DNA of 64,000 nt from Collimonas fungivorans Ter331 (GCF_000221045.1 NC_015856.1:1178001-1242000), one strand, 5' to 3'. Shown: positions 23,614 through 33,428, counted from the stretch's first letter. The notes: generated from the sequence alone by a model not told the origin. Made by a program: numbers and translations.

Positions 23614-25410
23614 TTAGCGCGAATTCATTTCGGCCTCAGCCTCGCGCCGCAACTGTTCTTGTTTTTGCATCAATTCCCGATAGCGGTTGCGCGCATCGTC
23701 ATTGCCAAGTCCGGTCGCCGCCAGCTGGTCGAGCTCCTCTTTCAATGTCTTCATTTTAGTCTGACGAATTGCGCCCGCCAGTTCTAATCGCGCCGCTTCC
23801 GTTTCGGATTCCGATTCTGCTGCAATTTCTGCAATCAATGATTCAAAATCCTCGCCGCCTTCCCGCAGATGCTCGGCCAATGTTGCAAAATTGGCTTGTT
23901 CGCCCATTGCATGGCTGGCAGTGATCAGGCGCGCCAGCATTTCCGCCCGGTCCGGTGCGAAATGCGCCACGGCGTCCAGCGCGGCGTCGTCCAGTTCCGA
24001 GGCGAACGCCGGGTGGGCGACCAGCAGGCGGATGATCTGCCGTTCCAGCCCGACCGGCGGCGGCCGGTTGCTGCGCGGCGGTGCGCGGCGCGCGCTGGCG
24101 ATCGGCTTGGCCAGTTCAAACAAGGACTCGATCTCGTTAGGCGTCGATTGCGTCAGCTGCGCCAAGCCGCGCACGATCTGCAGCCGCAGCGACGATGGCG
24201 GCATCAGTTGCATTAAGGGCTTGGCATCGTATTGCGCCCGCGCACGTCCTTCGGAGGTGCTCAAATCGGCTTCGGCCGTGACCTCGTTCAGCAAGAATTG
24301 CGATAACGGCATGGCGTCATGGATCTGGCGCTCGAATGCCTCTGCTCCCATTTCCCGCACAAAGCTGTCCGGATCGTGTTCCTGCGGCAGGAACAGGAAT
24401 TTGATGACCTTATTGTCGGTAGCGTGGGGCAGGCAGGCGTCCAGCGCGCGCCGTGCAGCTTTGCGGCCGGCGCGATCGCCGTCGAAACTGAAGACGACAT
24501 GATCGGTCTGGCGCAGCAATTTGTGCACATGGGTCGGCGTGCAGGCAGTTCCCAGCGTGGCCACTGCCTGCGGGAATCCCAGTTGCGCCAATGCCACCAC
24601 GTCCATATAACCTTCGGTCACCAGCACGTAACCAGCATCGCGGATCGCCTGGCGCGCTTCGAACAGCCCATACAGCTCGCTACCCTTCTGAAATAGGGGT
24701 GTTTCCGGCGAATTCAAGTACTTGGGCTCGCCGCTGTCCAGTACGCGGCCGCCAAAACCGATGACCTGGCCTTTGGTATTGCGTATCGGAAACATGATGC
24801 GGTCGCGGAAACGATCGTAGCGTTTGCGATTGTTGCCTTCCTCATCCGTGCGGTCGATCACCAGGCCGGATTCGACCAGGGCGGTGGCTTCATAGTCGGG
24901 AAATACCTGGCGCAGGCTGTCCCAGTTGTCGGGCGAATAGCCTAATCCGAATTTGGCGGCGACTTCGCCTGTCAGGCCGCGGCGTTTCAGGTAGTCGACT
25001 GCGTTTGGAGCGCTGCGCAGATGCTGGCGGTAAAAGTCGCAGGCGGCGCTCATGGCATCCGACAAGGCCATGCTCTTGGCCTGGTATTCGGCCCGTTGCG
25101 CCGGCGGGATCTTGTCGTCGTTGTCCGGCACCGTCATGCCGACGCCTTGCGCCAGGTCTTTCACCGCCTCGACAAAACCGAGGCCGGAGTATTCGATCAG
25201 GAAGCCGATCGCAGTGCCGTGCGCGCCGCAGCCAAAGCAGTGGTAAAACTGCTTGGTCGGGCTGACCGTGAAGCTGGGCGATTTTTCGTTATGGAAAGGG
25301 CATAAGCCCATCAGATTGGCGCCGCCTTTTTTCAGCTGCACGTACTTGCCCACCACGTCGACGATGTCGACGCGGTTGAGCAGGTCCTGGATAAAGGATT
25401 GTGGAATCAC
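23614..25410 (-). CDS. dnaG: DNA primase DnaG
   Basis: 598 aa. Residues 38-62: CHC2 zinc finger (CPFHNEKSPSFTVSPTKQFY, then HCFGC). Residues ~155-230: RNA-polymerase-like core (YDRFRDRIMFPI, GFGGRVLD). Toprim at ~260-340: LVTEGYMDVVALAQLG and VVFSFDGDRAGRKAA. The C-terminal third is the helicase-interacting domain. It makes primers for DnaB-driven replication. Start is the first Met (MIPQSFIQDLLNRVDIVDVV), the standard family N-terminus. Confidence 0.97.
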   Translation of the reverse strand: MIPQSFIQDLLNRVDIVDVVGKYVQLKKGGANLMGLCPFHNEKSPSFTVSPTKQFYHCFGCGAHGTAIGFLIEYSGLGFVEAVKDLAQGVGMTVPDNDDKIPPAQRAEYQAKSMALSDAMSAACDFYRQHLRSAPNAVDYLKRRGLTGEVAAKFGLGYSPDNWDSLRQVFPDYEATALVESGLVIDRTDEEGNNRKRYDRFRDRIMFPIRNTKGQVIGFGGRVLDSGEPKYLNSPETPLFQKGSELYGLFEARQAIRDAGYVLVTEGYMDVVALAQLGFPQAVATLGTACTPTHVHKLLRQTDHVVFSFDGDRAGRKAARRALDACLPHATDNKVIKFLFLPQEHDPDSFVREMGAEAFERQIHDAMPLSQFLLNEVTAEADLSTSEGRARAQYDAKPLMQLMPPSSLRLQIVRGLAQLTQSTPNEIESLFELAKPIASARRAPPRSNRPPPVGLERQIIRLLVAHPAFASELDDAALDAVAHFAPDRAEMLARLITASHAMGEQANFATLAEHLREGGEDFESLIAEIAAESESETEAARLELAGAIRQTKMKTLKEELDQLAATGLGNDDARNRYRELMQKQEQLRREAEAEMNSR

Positions 25411-25453
25411 GTGGATTCGACGGCAGGCGGCGCTTTATTGGACAATCGGGCAA

Positions 25454-25903
25454 TCAGGCTTTGCTCAGCGCAGCTTTCACCAGCCCTGAAACCGCCGTCA
25501 TGTCGGCACGGCCGGCGAGCTTAGGTTTCAGTATGGCCATGACCTTGCCCATGTCTTGCGGGCCGCTGGCGCCGCTGGCGGCAACGGCGGCCGCCAGTTC
25601 AGCCTGGATTTCCGCATCCGTCAGACCGGCCGGCATGTAGGCGGAGAGAATAAGCAGCTCCGCTTTTTCTATGTCGGCCAGATCCTGGCGGCCGCCGGCT
25701 TCAAACTGGCTGATGGAATCTTTGCGCTGCTTGATCATCTTTTCGATGATGGCCAGCACGTGGGCATCGCCCAGTTCAATGCGTTCGTCCACTTCTTTTT
25801 GCTTGATTGCCGCGGTGATCAGGCGGATGGCGCCGAGTTTCGCAGTTTCTTTGGCGCGCATCGCCGCCTTCATGTCTTCGGTGATCTGTTCTTTCAAGCC
25901 CAT
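25454..25903 (-). CDS. GatB/YqeY domain protein
   Basis: 149 aa from MGLKEQITEDMKAAMRAKET, chosen because GGAGAA lies just upstream and it matches the family start; the open frame extends further but is not conserved. All-helical YqeY family, related to the tail domain of GatB and possibly involved in tRNA-dependent amidation; function not settled. It sits between rpsU and dnaG, a usual place in betaproteobacteria. Confidence 0.88.
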   Translation of the reverse strand: MGLKEQITEDMKAAMRAKETAKLGAIRLITAAIKQKEVDERIELGDAHVLAIIEKMIKQRKDSISQFEAGGRQDLADIEKAELLILSAYMPAGLTDAEIQAELAAAVAASGASGPQDMGKVMAILKPKLAGRADMTAVSGLVKAALSKA

Positions 25904-25995
25904 GCGGTTCTCCATTCGGTGGTGTTTTTCATCTGAAATCGGAAAAACAAAAATGATGGTGCGACCGTGCGACGCTACCGGTGCGAAAAACGGCA

Positions 25996-26028
25996 AAACC
26001 CGCTGCGGAGCAACACCGGAGCGGGTTT
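25996..26028 (-). terminator. terminator after rpsU
   Basis: Leftward hairpin: AAACCCGCT (rc of 26020-26028) with AGCGGGTTT (rc of 25996-26004), followed by TGCCGTTTTT. It lies between rpsU and yqeY and would lower read-through from the abundant rpsU mRNA to yqeY-dnaG. Confidence 0.7.
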
Positions 26029-26080
26029 GTAACGCAATTCAGTCAGCCGCACTAAGTGCGATGAAGAATTAGTGCAAATA

Positions 26081-26293
26081 TTAGTACAGTTTTTTCGGCA
26101 ATTGCTGGCTGCGAATGCGTTTGTAATGACGTTTCACAGCAGCTGCCAGCTTGCGCTTGCGCTCAGCAGTTGGCTTTTCGTAAAATTCACGTGCACGCAA
26201 CTCAGTCAGCAGACCTGTTTTTTCAATAGTGCGCTTGAAGCGACGCATCGCAACTTCGAAGGGCTCATTTTCTTTAAGACGAATTGTGGTCAT
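26081..26293 (-). CDS. rpsU: 30S ribosomal protein bS21
   Basis: 70 aa, complete: [20 protein letters not shown] and the basic helix [20 protein letters not shown]. bS21 helps the small subunit bind mRNA during initiation. First gene of the leftward rpsU-yqeY-dnaG-rpoD block. Confidence 0.98.
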   Translation of the reverse strand: MTTIRLKENEPFEVAMRRFKRTIEKTGLLTELRAREFYEKPTAERKRKLAAAVKRHYKRIRSQQLPKKLY

Positions 26294-26417
26294 GTAAATT
26301 CAAACCAAGTTTGTATAGGGAAGAACGAGAGTATAGCTGGGAAAATGGATAAATGGAAGTGTTATCCCAGACTGCCGTCTAAACATTGCCGTTTATTTGC
26401 AACATTCCTGCATGTAT

Positions 26418-27290
26418 CTAAGCTTTTGAAAGATTGCGATCCCGGAACATTGCCAGCGCGACACCGGCGATAGCGCCAATGATGAGGCCGCTCAGCAGGA
26501 GTATCGTAAGTTTTGGAAAAAACGGCCGTTCCGGTACAAAAATAGCGTCAACTATTTTTGTAGGGAAAGTATCAGTCTTGGTGCGCAAGTCTACTAACGT
26601 CGAGTGTTCGGTGGTCAGCCCCCGTATTAACTCCTCTTGCTTGGCCAACAAGTTAATGGCTACTACGCTTGGTTCAAATTTAGCGCCGGCCGATGTCATT
26701 GCCGCACTTTTGAGACTTGTCTCCAGTCGCGTTTTTTCGGCTATGGCTTGAGTCATTTGAAGGGCATTAACTTCAAGCCGGTTATCCAGATTTTTTATCA
26801 TTGGCGCCAAAAGCAGCTCATGTGCATGAATCAGGGCCTGTAGTGCTGCAGTTAAGGAGGTTTTTGCCTCTTCTTGGGAAAAACCATCAACATTCACATC
26901 GACGAAATCGGTGGTTTTCCCCGGGGTCGCTTTAAGGGTCGCACGGAAAAGACGCGCGCGCCGATCACTGTTTTCATTCAAAGGAAGACCGGCGGCCTTT
27001 AATGCCTCGTCTTGCAGTTGGCGCTGCTTAAAGCGTTCAGCCGCTTGTGCCGTAGGTTCGATCAAAGTCGTTGGGCTCATTGGCAACTGACCAACCTGCA
27101 AGGTCGCTGATGCCTGCCATTTTGCCGGCAATGTCATCCAAAGGGCAGTCGCCACCAGCATGCCCACAACTATGCATACCGCCAGCATGATCCAATGGCG
27201 TTTTGCACTGTTCCAGATTGCTGAAAAATCAATTAATTCAACGTCTTCAGCCTGGGTAGAACTTGTGGTATTTGAGAAATTATTGGACAT
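26418..27290 (-). CDS. Wzz-like chain-length determinant family protein
   Basis: 290 aa with the Wzz/PCP layout: short cytoplasmic N-terminus (DVELIDFSAIWNSAKRH), TM1 ~33-53, a periplasmic helical domain, a Pro-rich VPERPFFPKLTI segment and TM2 ~258-282. Such proteins set polysaccharide chain length with a Wzx/Wzy system, but no polysaccharide polymerase genes are nearby. It lacks the tyrosine kinase domain. The AT-rich coding and flanks differ from neighbouring genes, so it may be acquired. Substrate unknown. Confidence 0.75.
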   Translation of the reverse strand: MSNNFSNTTSSTQAEDVELIDFSAIWNSAKRHWIMLAVCIVVGMLVATALWMTLPAKWQASATLQVGQLPMSPTTLIEPTAQAAERFKQRQLQDEALKAAGLPLNENSDRRARLFRATLKATPGKTTDFVDVNVDGFSQEEAKTSLTAALQALIHAHELLLAPMIKNLDNRLEVNALQMTQAIAEKTRLETSLKSAAMTSAGAKFEPSVVAINLLAKQEELIRGLTTEHSTLVDLRTKTDTFPTKIVDAIFVPERPFFPKLTILLLSGLIIGAIAGVALAMFRDRNLSKA

Positions 27291-27368
27291 AAAAAAGTTT
27301 ATTTAATTTATACGTTATTTATTTGGTGCATATTACCGCGACTGGACAATTGTTGTTCAATTTTCTTG

Positions 27369-28565
27369 CTAAATAGCAAATCCTGTCGCGGTTGCCGACG
27401 CCCAGGCCCATTGGAAATTGTAGCCGCCAAGCCAACCGGTGACATCAACTGCCTCACCGATAAAATACAGGCCGGTTGTCCGGTTGGACATCATGCTCTG
27501 CTGTGATAGTTCCCTGGTATCAATGCCGCCAAGCGTCACTTCGGCTTTGCGATAGCCTTCCGACCCATTTGGCTGGATCGCCCAGCGGTTGACGGCGTTG
27601 CCGAGTTCTCGCAGCACCCGGTCCGGGGTGTCTGCCAGGCGGGCGGCCGGGTCAAGCCGGTTGGCTTCGATGATGCCGTGCGCCAGCCGGGCCGGCAGCC
27701 ATTGTGCGAATAGGTTGCCCAGGTTTTTCTTGATGGACGTTTTGCCGTCAAGCAGTGTCTGGGTGACATCAATATCAGGCAAAAGATTCAACTGCAGGGA
27801 CGCACCGCTCTTCCAGAAGCTGGAAATCTGCAGGATTGCCGGCCCCGATAGGCCGCGGTGGGTGAACAGCAGGTCTTCCTTGAATTCGCCGCGGTTCTTC
27901 TTGTCGCCGGTTTCCACTTCCACCGGCAAGGCAATCCCGGCCAGCGGCAGGAACGGCTGCCAGGCGGCGGCGTCGAAGGTCAGCGGCACCAGGCCCGGCT
28001 GCGGTTCGATCATGCGCATGCCGAACTGGCGGGCGATGCGGTAGGCAAAGTCGGTGGCGCCGATTTTCGGGATCGACAGGCCGCCGGTGGCGATGACGAC
28101 ATTGCTTGCCAATATTTCCCCGGCGCTGCTGTCGATCCGGAACAGGTCGCCGCTCTTGCCTATGTCAGCTACGCTGCAAGGCATGCGCCAGCTGACGTTG
28201 CCGAGCTCGCACTCGGCTTTCAGCATGGCGATGATCTGCTCCGAGGAGTCGTCGCAAAACAGCTGTCCCTTGTGTTTTTCGTGATAAGCGATACGGTAGC
28301 GTTTCACCAGGCTGAGGAAATCCTGCGGGGTGTAGCGCGACAGGGCGCTTTTGCAGAAATGCGGATTCTGCGACAGGAAATTCTGCGGGCCGGCGTTGAT
28401 ATTGGTGAAGTTGCAGCGGCCGCCGCCTGAAATGCGGATTTTTTCCGCCAGCTTGGTCGCGTGATCGATCAGGACAACCTTTTTCCCGCGTTGACCAGCC
28501 ACCGCGGCGCACATCATGCCCGCAGCGCCGGCGCCGATGACGGCGACATCAAATTGTTTTTGCAT
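27369..28565 (-). CDS. YhiN/HI0933-family FAD-dependent oxidoreductase
   Basis: 398 aa. N-terminal dinucleotide fold VAVIGAGAAGMMCAAVAGQR; RISGGGRCNFTN is the family hallmark; VVIATGGLSIPKIGATDFAY precedes the second FAD contact. C-terminal GGYNFQWAWASATATGFAI is also conserved. Cytoplasmic flavoprotein; substrate unknown. Preceded by the ybdK-type gene on the same strand 27 bp away. Confidence 0.9.
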   Translation of the reverse strand: MQKQFDVAVIGAGAAGMMCAAVAGQRGKKVVLIDHATKLAEKIRISGGGRCNFTNINAGPQNFLSQNPHFCKSALSRYTPQDFLSLVKRYRIAYHEKHKGQLFCDDSSEQIIAMLKAECELGNVSWRMPCSVADIGKSGDLFRIDSSAGEILASNVVIATGGLSIPKIGATDFAYRIARQFGMRMIEPQPGLVPLTFDAAAWQPFLPLAGIALPVEVETGDKKNRGEFKEDLLFTHRGLSGPAILQISSFWKSGASLQLNLLPDIDVTQTLLDGKTSIKKNLGNLFAQWLPARLAHGIIEANRLDPAARLADTPDRVLRELGNAVNRWAIQPNGSEGYRKAEVTLGGIDTRELSQQSMMSNRTTGLYFIGEAVDVTGWLGGYNFQWAWASATATGFAI

Positions 28566-28592
28566 CGATCTTTAGTAATTGGAAATTGAAAA

Positions 28593-29798
28593 CTATTGGA
28601 AGTACGGTGGCGGCTCCTGCCCCATCCACAGTTCCGAAGACAGCCGCATCATGTCATTGAGCGAACCGCGCTCGGTAAACGTCTGCCGCAGCCAGGCGGC
28701 ATCGCTAAGGCGATCTTCGGCCAGATGCCGCAAGCGCTTGATGGTCAGTTGCTCGGCTTCGTTCTGAGTATACCGCTGTAAATCCTGCAGGTGGTCCAGC
28801 AGATGCTGGTAGATAGGCAGTTTCGACGAGGTGGCCGGGGTGCTGCCGTGCAACGCCATGGAGCCGTTCAGGCCGTAGCGGCTGGCTTCGAAGCGGTTGT
28901 ACTGGTACAGCAGGTAAAAGTCGTTGGTGATGACAAACGGTCTTTCGGTCAGGATCCAGCGCGCCAGCAATTGCGCGTAGCACCCCAGGTGCGCAGCATG
29001 TTCGATCGTCAGGGGCGTGTCGCAGACGCGGATTTCCACGGTGCCGTATTCCGGCTTGGGCCGGATGTCCCAGTAAAAATCCTTCATGCTGGCGACGATT
29101 CCCATGCGCAGCAGTTCATCGTAATACGATTCGAAATCGCTCCAGCGAGTCAGCGTGGGTGCGGTTCCCGACAATGGAAACGCGCGCACCACGTTGCTGC
29201 GCGAGGATTCGAACCTGGTGTCCGCGCCTTGATAAAACGGCGAGGCGGCCGACAGTGCAATGAAATGCGGCACAAAACGCGAGAACGCGTGGGTCAGGTA
29301 GAGGGCGTCGTCGCCGTTCGGCACGCCGATATGGATATGCTGGCCGAAAACGGTGAAGGTCTTGGCCAGGTAGCCGTATTTTTCATGCAGGTGAAAGAAG
29401 CGTTCGCTAGGCGTGATCCGTTGTTCGTTCCAGTGCTGGAAAGGATGGGCGCCGCCGCCGGAGACGTCGATGTTCAGGTATTGCGCTCCGCGGTTCAGCG
29501 CGGCGCGCAAGCCTTTCAGCTCCTCGATCAGGTGATCGACCCGGGTGTGCACGTCGGAATTCAATTCGATCATGCCCTGCGTCATTTCCAGCTTGATCTG
29601 TTTTTGCAGGTCGCGCGGTTCGATCCAGGTCAGCAGGTCAACCGCATCGCTGGCCAGGTTGTAGTTGCGGCGGTTCACCAGCTGCAGTTCCAGTTCGATG
29701 CCCATCGTAAACGGGGTGGAACTGGTAAACGGCAGGATCTCCGCCGCCGCAGCGCCCGCACCGGCTTGTGCACTGTTGTCTTGGGTATTTTCGCTCAT
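28593..29798 (-). CDS. YbdK-type carboxylate-amine ligase (glutamate-cysteine ligase 2 family)
   Basis: 401 aa from MSENTQDNSAQAGAG, with AAGGATG upstream; the open frame begins ten codons earlier but would overlap the antiporter stop. FTMGIELELQLVNRRNYNLA is the family N-terminus; HIHIGVPNGDDALYLTHAFS and PKPEYGTVEIRVCDTPLTIE are conserved. YbdK enzymes have weak gamma-glutamylcysteine synthetase activity; in betaproteobacteria the physiological role is uncertain. Ends YFQ at the C-terminus. Confidence 0.88.
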   Translation of the reverse strand: MSENTQDNSAQAGAGAAAAEILPFTSSTPFTMGIELELQLVNRRNYNLASDAVDLLTWIEPRDLQKQIKLEMTQGMIELNSDVHTRVDHLIEELKGLRAALNRGAQYLNIDVSGGGAHPFQHWNEQRITPSERFFHLHEKYGYLAKTFTVFGQHIHIGVPNGDDALYLTHAFSRFVPHFIALSAASPFYQGADTRFESSRSNVVRAFPLSGTAPTLTRWSDFESYYDELLRMGIVASMKDFYWDIRPKPEYGTVEIRVCDTPLTIEHAAHLGCYAQLLARWILTERPFVITNDFYLLYQYNRFEASRYGLNGSMALHGSTPATSSKLPIYQHLLDHLQDLQRYTQNEAEQLTIKRLRHLAEDRLSDAAWLRQTFTERGSLNDMMRLSSELWMGQEPPPYFQ

Positions 29799-29802
29799 AG
29801 CA

Positions 29803-31017
29803 TCATCCTTGTTCGCGTCCGCTCTCACCTGATTTGATCAGGGCAAACTGGGTTGCTATCGGCCCCAGCAGTTCAAGGACGATCAGGCAGCCGGCCAGCA
29901 ATGGCAGGACTTCAGCGGTGGTGTTGGGGTAGAGATAGGCGGTGGTTTGCATCAATCCCAGTCCGGCCTCGGTCATGGGCAAGGTTCCCAGGGTGATCAG
30001 CGCCGCCTGTTTCCATTTCATCTTGGCAAAGTGCGCAAACGAAAAGACGCCGCAGGCCATGGCCAGAAAACGCGCCGCGATGAGTACCGCGACCGAGGCG
30101 CCGACCATCGACAGGTCGGACAAGCGGATCGAAGCGCCTATCGTGACAAACAGCATCACGATGAACAGCTCGTTGGCGACGCCGAACTCCAGTTCCATCA
30201 GATCGTACTGGTGGTCAAGATTCTTCGACATGATGGCGAAGATCAGCATGGTGAGCAGTATCGGCAGCTGCAGTGCATGCGCGGCGCCGATCGCCAGGGT
30301 GATGACGGCGATCACCAGCACAAACTGGCGGCTCGGCTGGCGGCCGAGCAGGCGCGCCAACGGGATCATCAGGCGATAGGTAAGATACGCCAGCACCAGC
30401 GAACCGCACAGCGAATACAGGGTATGTGCCAGCAGCGTGCTGAAGGGCGTGGCGCTTTCATGGGCGACGACGGGCAGCAGAGCATACGCCGCCAACAGGG
30501 CGACAAAATTGTTCAGCGCCGTCATGGCAGCCAGGCGGCGCGTCACCTGGCCTTCCGCCTGCAGTTCGCGCACCACCACCATGACCACGGCCGGCGCGGT
30601 AGCGATGGCCAGCACGCCGCCCAGCAATGCCGGCACGCGCGCAGTGCCAAACCAGATCAAGGCGCCGCTGACGAAGGTGAAACATAATACGGCGCTGAGG
30701 ACAACCGTCGCCAGCAGCCATTTTTCGCGGCGCAGCCAGCCGATGTCGACGTAGCGGCCTAGCTGGTATACCACCAGCGCCATCGCCATATCGGCAAAGA
30801 TATTCGCCAGCTTGAGCACGTCGCCTGACAACAGGTCGAGTCCGCCCACGCCAAGCAGGAAACCGACTATCAGATAACCGGTGATGCGTGGAAACCAGGG
30901 GTTTTTCGTTACTATATGGCCGCCCACTAGCCCGAACAGCAGCAAGCTGCCGAACAGTAACAGCGCATTCCATTGGATGGGCTGTGCTAGCGCAAAGGGC
31001 GGAAGAGTCCAATCCAT
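29803..31017 (-). CDS. CPA2-type Na+/H+ or K+/H+ antiporter
   Basis: 404 aa, about 11-12 hydrophobic segments, Na_H_Exchanger fold: PWFPRITGYLIVGFLLGVGG, then LAIATAPAVVMVVVREL (core helix with Thr-Ala-Pro-Ala) and LFVTIGASIRLSDLSMVGA. No TrkA regulatory domain, so it is the membrane part only. Ion specificity cannot be told from sequence. Four bases before the YbdK gene, probably co-transcribed. The 275-bp stretch beyond it (31018-31292) shows no gene. Confidence 0.85.
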   Translation of the reverse strand: MDWTLPPFALAQPIQWNALLLFGSLLLFGLVGGHIVTKNPWFPRITGYLIVGFLLGVGGLDLLSGDVLKLANIFADMAMALVVYQLGRYVDIGWLRREKWLLATVVLSAVLCFTFVSGALIWFGTARVPALLGGVLAIATAPAVVMVVVRELQAEGQVTRRLAAMTALNNFVALLAAYALLPVVAHESATPFSTLLAHTLYSLCGSLVLAYLTYRLMIPLARLLGRQPSRQFVLVIAVITLAIGAAHALQLPILLTMLIFAIMSKNLDHQYDLMELEFGVANELFIVMLFVTIGASIRLSDLSMVGASVAVLIAARFLAMACGVFSFAHFAKMKWKQAALITLGTLPMTEAGLGLMQTTAYLYPNTTAEVLPLLAGCLIVLELLGPIATQFALIKSGESGREQG

Positions 31018-31292
31018 GGATCCTCCAGAAAGTTAGTCTTGCAGCAAAAAACAAGCTGGACAAGATGCCGTACAGGCAGATGAATGGGTAATGCTGAAAT
31101 ACGTGACTTGCTGCGCACTCTCCTTGATTATATTTGTGTTGCGCTATCGGATCTGCTTAAGGTCTTGCCTAAGGATAGGGTGCAATTCCCTATGGCAATG
31201 TTTTGACGACTGCCACATAGTACATGCATCCGGCTTTTAACTTGAATCAGTCTGGTTTGTTCACTGCCGCAAAAATTAGTTCCATTAGGAAA

Positions 31293-32318
31293 TTACGGTT
31301 GCTTATCGACAGCGGCAGGATTGTATTGCAGATGCAGGGCTCGGCAAACCGCCAGGCACTGTTCGACTTGTTCGGCTATCGGCTTTGGAACCAGCTCTTT
31401 TTGCGCCAGCGCCTGCCGTATCCAGCTTGCGGTGGTGGCGGCGTCGCGTTGCTCGGGCAGGGTAGGCGGGGTAGACATATTGTCGGCGATACTTTGTTTC
31501 TCCACCAGCGTGGTTTGCTCGCCACCGTGCAGCCAGTCGATTTTTTGCGCCTTCCTGGCGTTGGCCACCGTTTCGCCTTCCGTGCCGCGCATCAAAAACA
31601 CGTCGCCGCGTTCAGCCGCGGCGGCGGTCGTGAAATAGGCCGTCAGCATGGTCAGATACTCGGGATGCGTGTATGAGCTCAGGCGCAAGGCCGGCGCCAC
31701 AAACGGCTGCATGATCTTGACCAGGGTGTGGGTGGAGTTGCGCACCCCGAGAATCCGCCGCATGGCGAGCAGTCTTGCCATTTTGGGAGCAAGGGCATCG
31801 ATCGGCATGAAGGCCGGCAAGCGCTGCGTGAAACATTGCTGCGCCTGTTCGATGCTGTTGCAGGCCGGCTGGCCCAGCGCCTGGAAAATTTCGGCGCTGG
31901 TGATGCGGCCCGGGTCTGTCGACACCCCGTGCAGCAATACCGGTACGCCTTCGCGCGCCAGCAGCATGGCCAGCAACGGCGTCAGGTTGGCCATGTGGCG
32001 CGCGCCGTTGTAGCTGGGGATGACAACCGGTGCGTAGGCCCAGGAACTGTTGCCGGCATTGTCGGGCAGCGGTATTTGTGTAAACGACGCTTCCGCCGCC
32101 TGCAGGAAACCGTCGATTTCTTCTACCGATTCACCCTTGATGCGCATCGCCAGCAGGATGCCCCCCATTTCCAGGTCGGAAACGCGGCCGTCCAGCATGG
32201 CGGCATATAAGTCGTGGGCATCGTTGCGTGACAGGCTGCGTGCGCCGTCCTTCCCGCGCCCGATCTCCTTGATGAAGCGGGCAGCTGGGAACGGTTCGCT
32301 AGGCGGAAAATTATTCAT
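31293..32318 (-). CDS. ybiB: DNA-binding protein YbiB (TrpD2 family)
   Basis: 341 aa. Glycosyltransferase family 3-like fold (anthranilate phosphoribosyltransferase relative): FIKEIGRGKDGARSLSRNDA at the start, then GGILLAMRIKGES and VIPSYNGARHMANLTPLLAM. E. coli YbiB of this family binds nucleic acids and is LexA-linked. It lacks clear anthranilate site residues, so it is not TrpD. Divergent from the sigma factor gene. Confidence 0.85.
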   Translation of the reverse strand: MNNFPPSEPFPAARFIKEIGRGKDGARSLSRNDAHDLYAAMLDGRVSDLEMGGILLAMRIKGESVEEIDGFLQAAEASFTQIPLPDNAGNSSWAYAPVVIPSYNGARHMANLTPLLAMLLAREGVPVLLHGVSTDPGRITSAEIFQALGQPACNSIEQAQQCFTQRLPAFMPIDALAPKMARLLAMRRILGVRNSTHTLVKIMQPFVAPALRLSSYTHPEYLTMLTAYFTTAAAAERGDVFLMRGTEGETVANARKAQKIDWLHGGEQTTLVEKQSIADNMSTPPTLPEQRDAATTASWIRQALAQKELVPKPIAEQVEQCLAVCRALHLQYNPAAVDKQP

Positions 32319-32489
32319 TTGTGGATATTATCGATCTGAGTTTGCAAGCAAGGGATGAGGTGGGCTTATCCGCAGCGATTTTACTTTACCAGCCTTAGTC
32401 CTTGGTCATCGGGTAAAATCGTCGCCAATCGACCAGCTCGTCCACCGGATTGGCTGAGCCTGTCCTTGTTTTTTCTTATCTGGGTTTAT

Positions 32490-33056
32490 ATGGCATTTGA
32501 TCCTGGCCAGCTCGAAACACTGCGGCCGCAGCTGATACGGTTCGCTGCGCTGCAGTTGCGCAATGACGCCCTGGCCGAAGATGCTGTCTCGGAAACTATA
32601 CTTGCGGTGCTGGAGCATCCTGACCGTTTCCAGGAACAGTCCTCGTTCAAGACCTATGTCATCGGCATCCTCAAGCACAAATTGCTGGACCAGCTGCGGC
32701 GCGGCAAGCGCGAAGTGCAGCTGAATATCGACGAAGATGCGGACCGCAGCGACGCCGACATGATCGACGCCTTGTTCACGTCGAAAGGACATGCGGTAGA
32801 AGCCGCGCCCAGCTGGGGCAATCCCGACCAGGCGCTGGAGCGCAAGGAGTTTTTCGATATCCTGCAATTATGCATCGACAAGCTGCCTGCCAAAACTGGG
32901 CGCATTTTCATGATGCGGGAATGGCTGGAACTGGATACGGAGGCGATTTGCAAGGAACTGGAAATTACCGCCGCCAATGCCTGGGTGCTGCTGTACCGGG
33001 CGCGCGCCCGGTTGCGCGAATGTTTGCAGCTAAACTGGTTCGGCACGCAGGCTTGA
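32490..33056 (+). CDS. RNA polymerase sigma factor, ECF-like
   Basis: 188 aa from MAFDPGQLETLRPQLIRFAA; the open frame starts 45 codons earlier, but that part is hydrophobic filler. Region 2: ALAEDAVSETILAVLEHPDR and SFKTYVIGILKHKLLDQLRR. Region 4: KLPAKTGRIFMMREWLELDT and ITAANAWVLLYRARARLREC. The acidic linker between them resembles group-4 sigma factors that control zinc anti-sigma systems. The partner anti-sigma gene is 114 bp downstream. Confidence 0.87.
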   Translation: MAFDPGQLETLRPQLIRFAALQLRNDALAEDAVSETILAVLEHPDRFQEQSSFKTYVIGILKHKLLDQLRRGKREVQLNIDEDADRSDADMIDALFTSKGHAVEAAPSWGNPDQALERKEFFDILQLCIDKLPAKTGRIFMMREWLELDTEAICKELEITAANAWVLLYRARARLRECLQLNWFGTQA

Positions 33057-33170
33057 ATCAGCGGCTTTCATACACAATGTAAGATAATTCCAGTTTTATT
33101 GTAAGTATTGCATCCGTGATGCGACTAACCATGAATACCGAAATATCCGCCCAGCCAGTTACTTTATTTT

Positions 33171-33362
33171 ATGCCATATAAGCGCCTGATCCCACATTGC
33201 CGCGATACCCAGCAACTCCTGTCGCAGGCGCAGGACAGCAATCTGCCGCCGCTGACCCGGGCGCGGGTGCGTGTGCACCTGTGGACCTGCACGGCTTGCA
33301 CCCGGTTTTCGCAGCAGCTGGCTTTCATGCGGCAGGCGATGCAGCAGCTGGGCAAGGATTAA
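33171..33362 (+). CDS. zinc-finger anti-sigma factor
   Basis: 63 aa with an HxxxCxxC zinc motif: H10-C11 early and H36-x3-C-x2-C (HLWTCTAC), the zf-HC2 pattern. Short soluble ZAS proteins bind and inhibit ECF sigma factors and release them on redox or zinc change. Placed directly after the sigma gene. Signal not known. Confidence 0.8.
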   Translation: MPYKRLIPHCRDTQQLLSQAQDSNLPPLTRARVRVHLWTCTACTRFSQQLAFMRQAMQQLGKD

Positions 33363-33428
33363 CCTCTGGCTGCAAAAAAAGGAGGGCTTTCCTTTACAAT
33401 GCGCCATTCCTTACCTATTGCCCTACCC

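Noticed and set aside
30000-31000. Plus-strand 246-aa His/Gln-rich frame
   Set aside because: Exact antisense of the antiporter gene with extreme His/Gln/Asp content, typical of a shadow frame.
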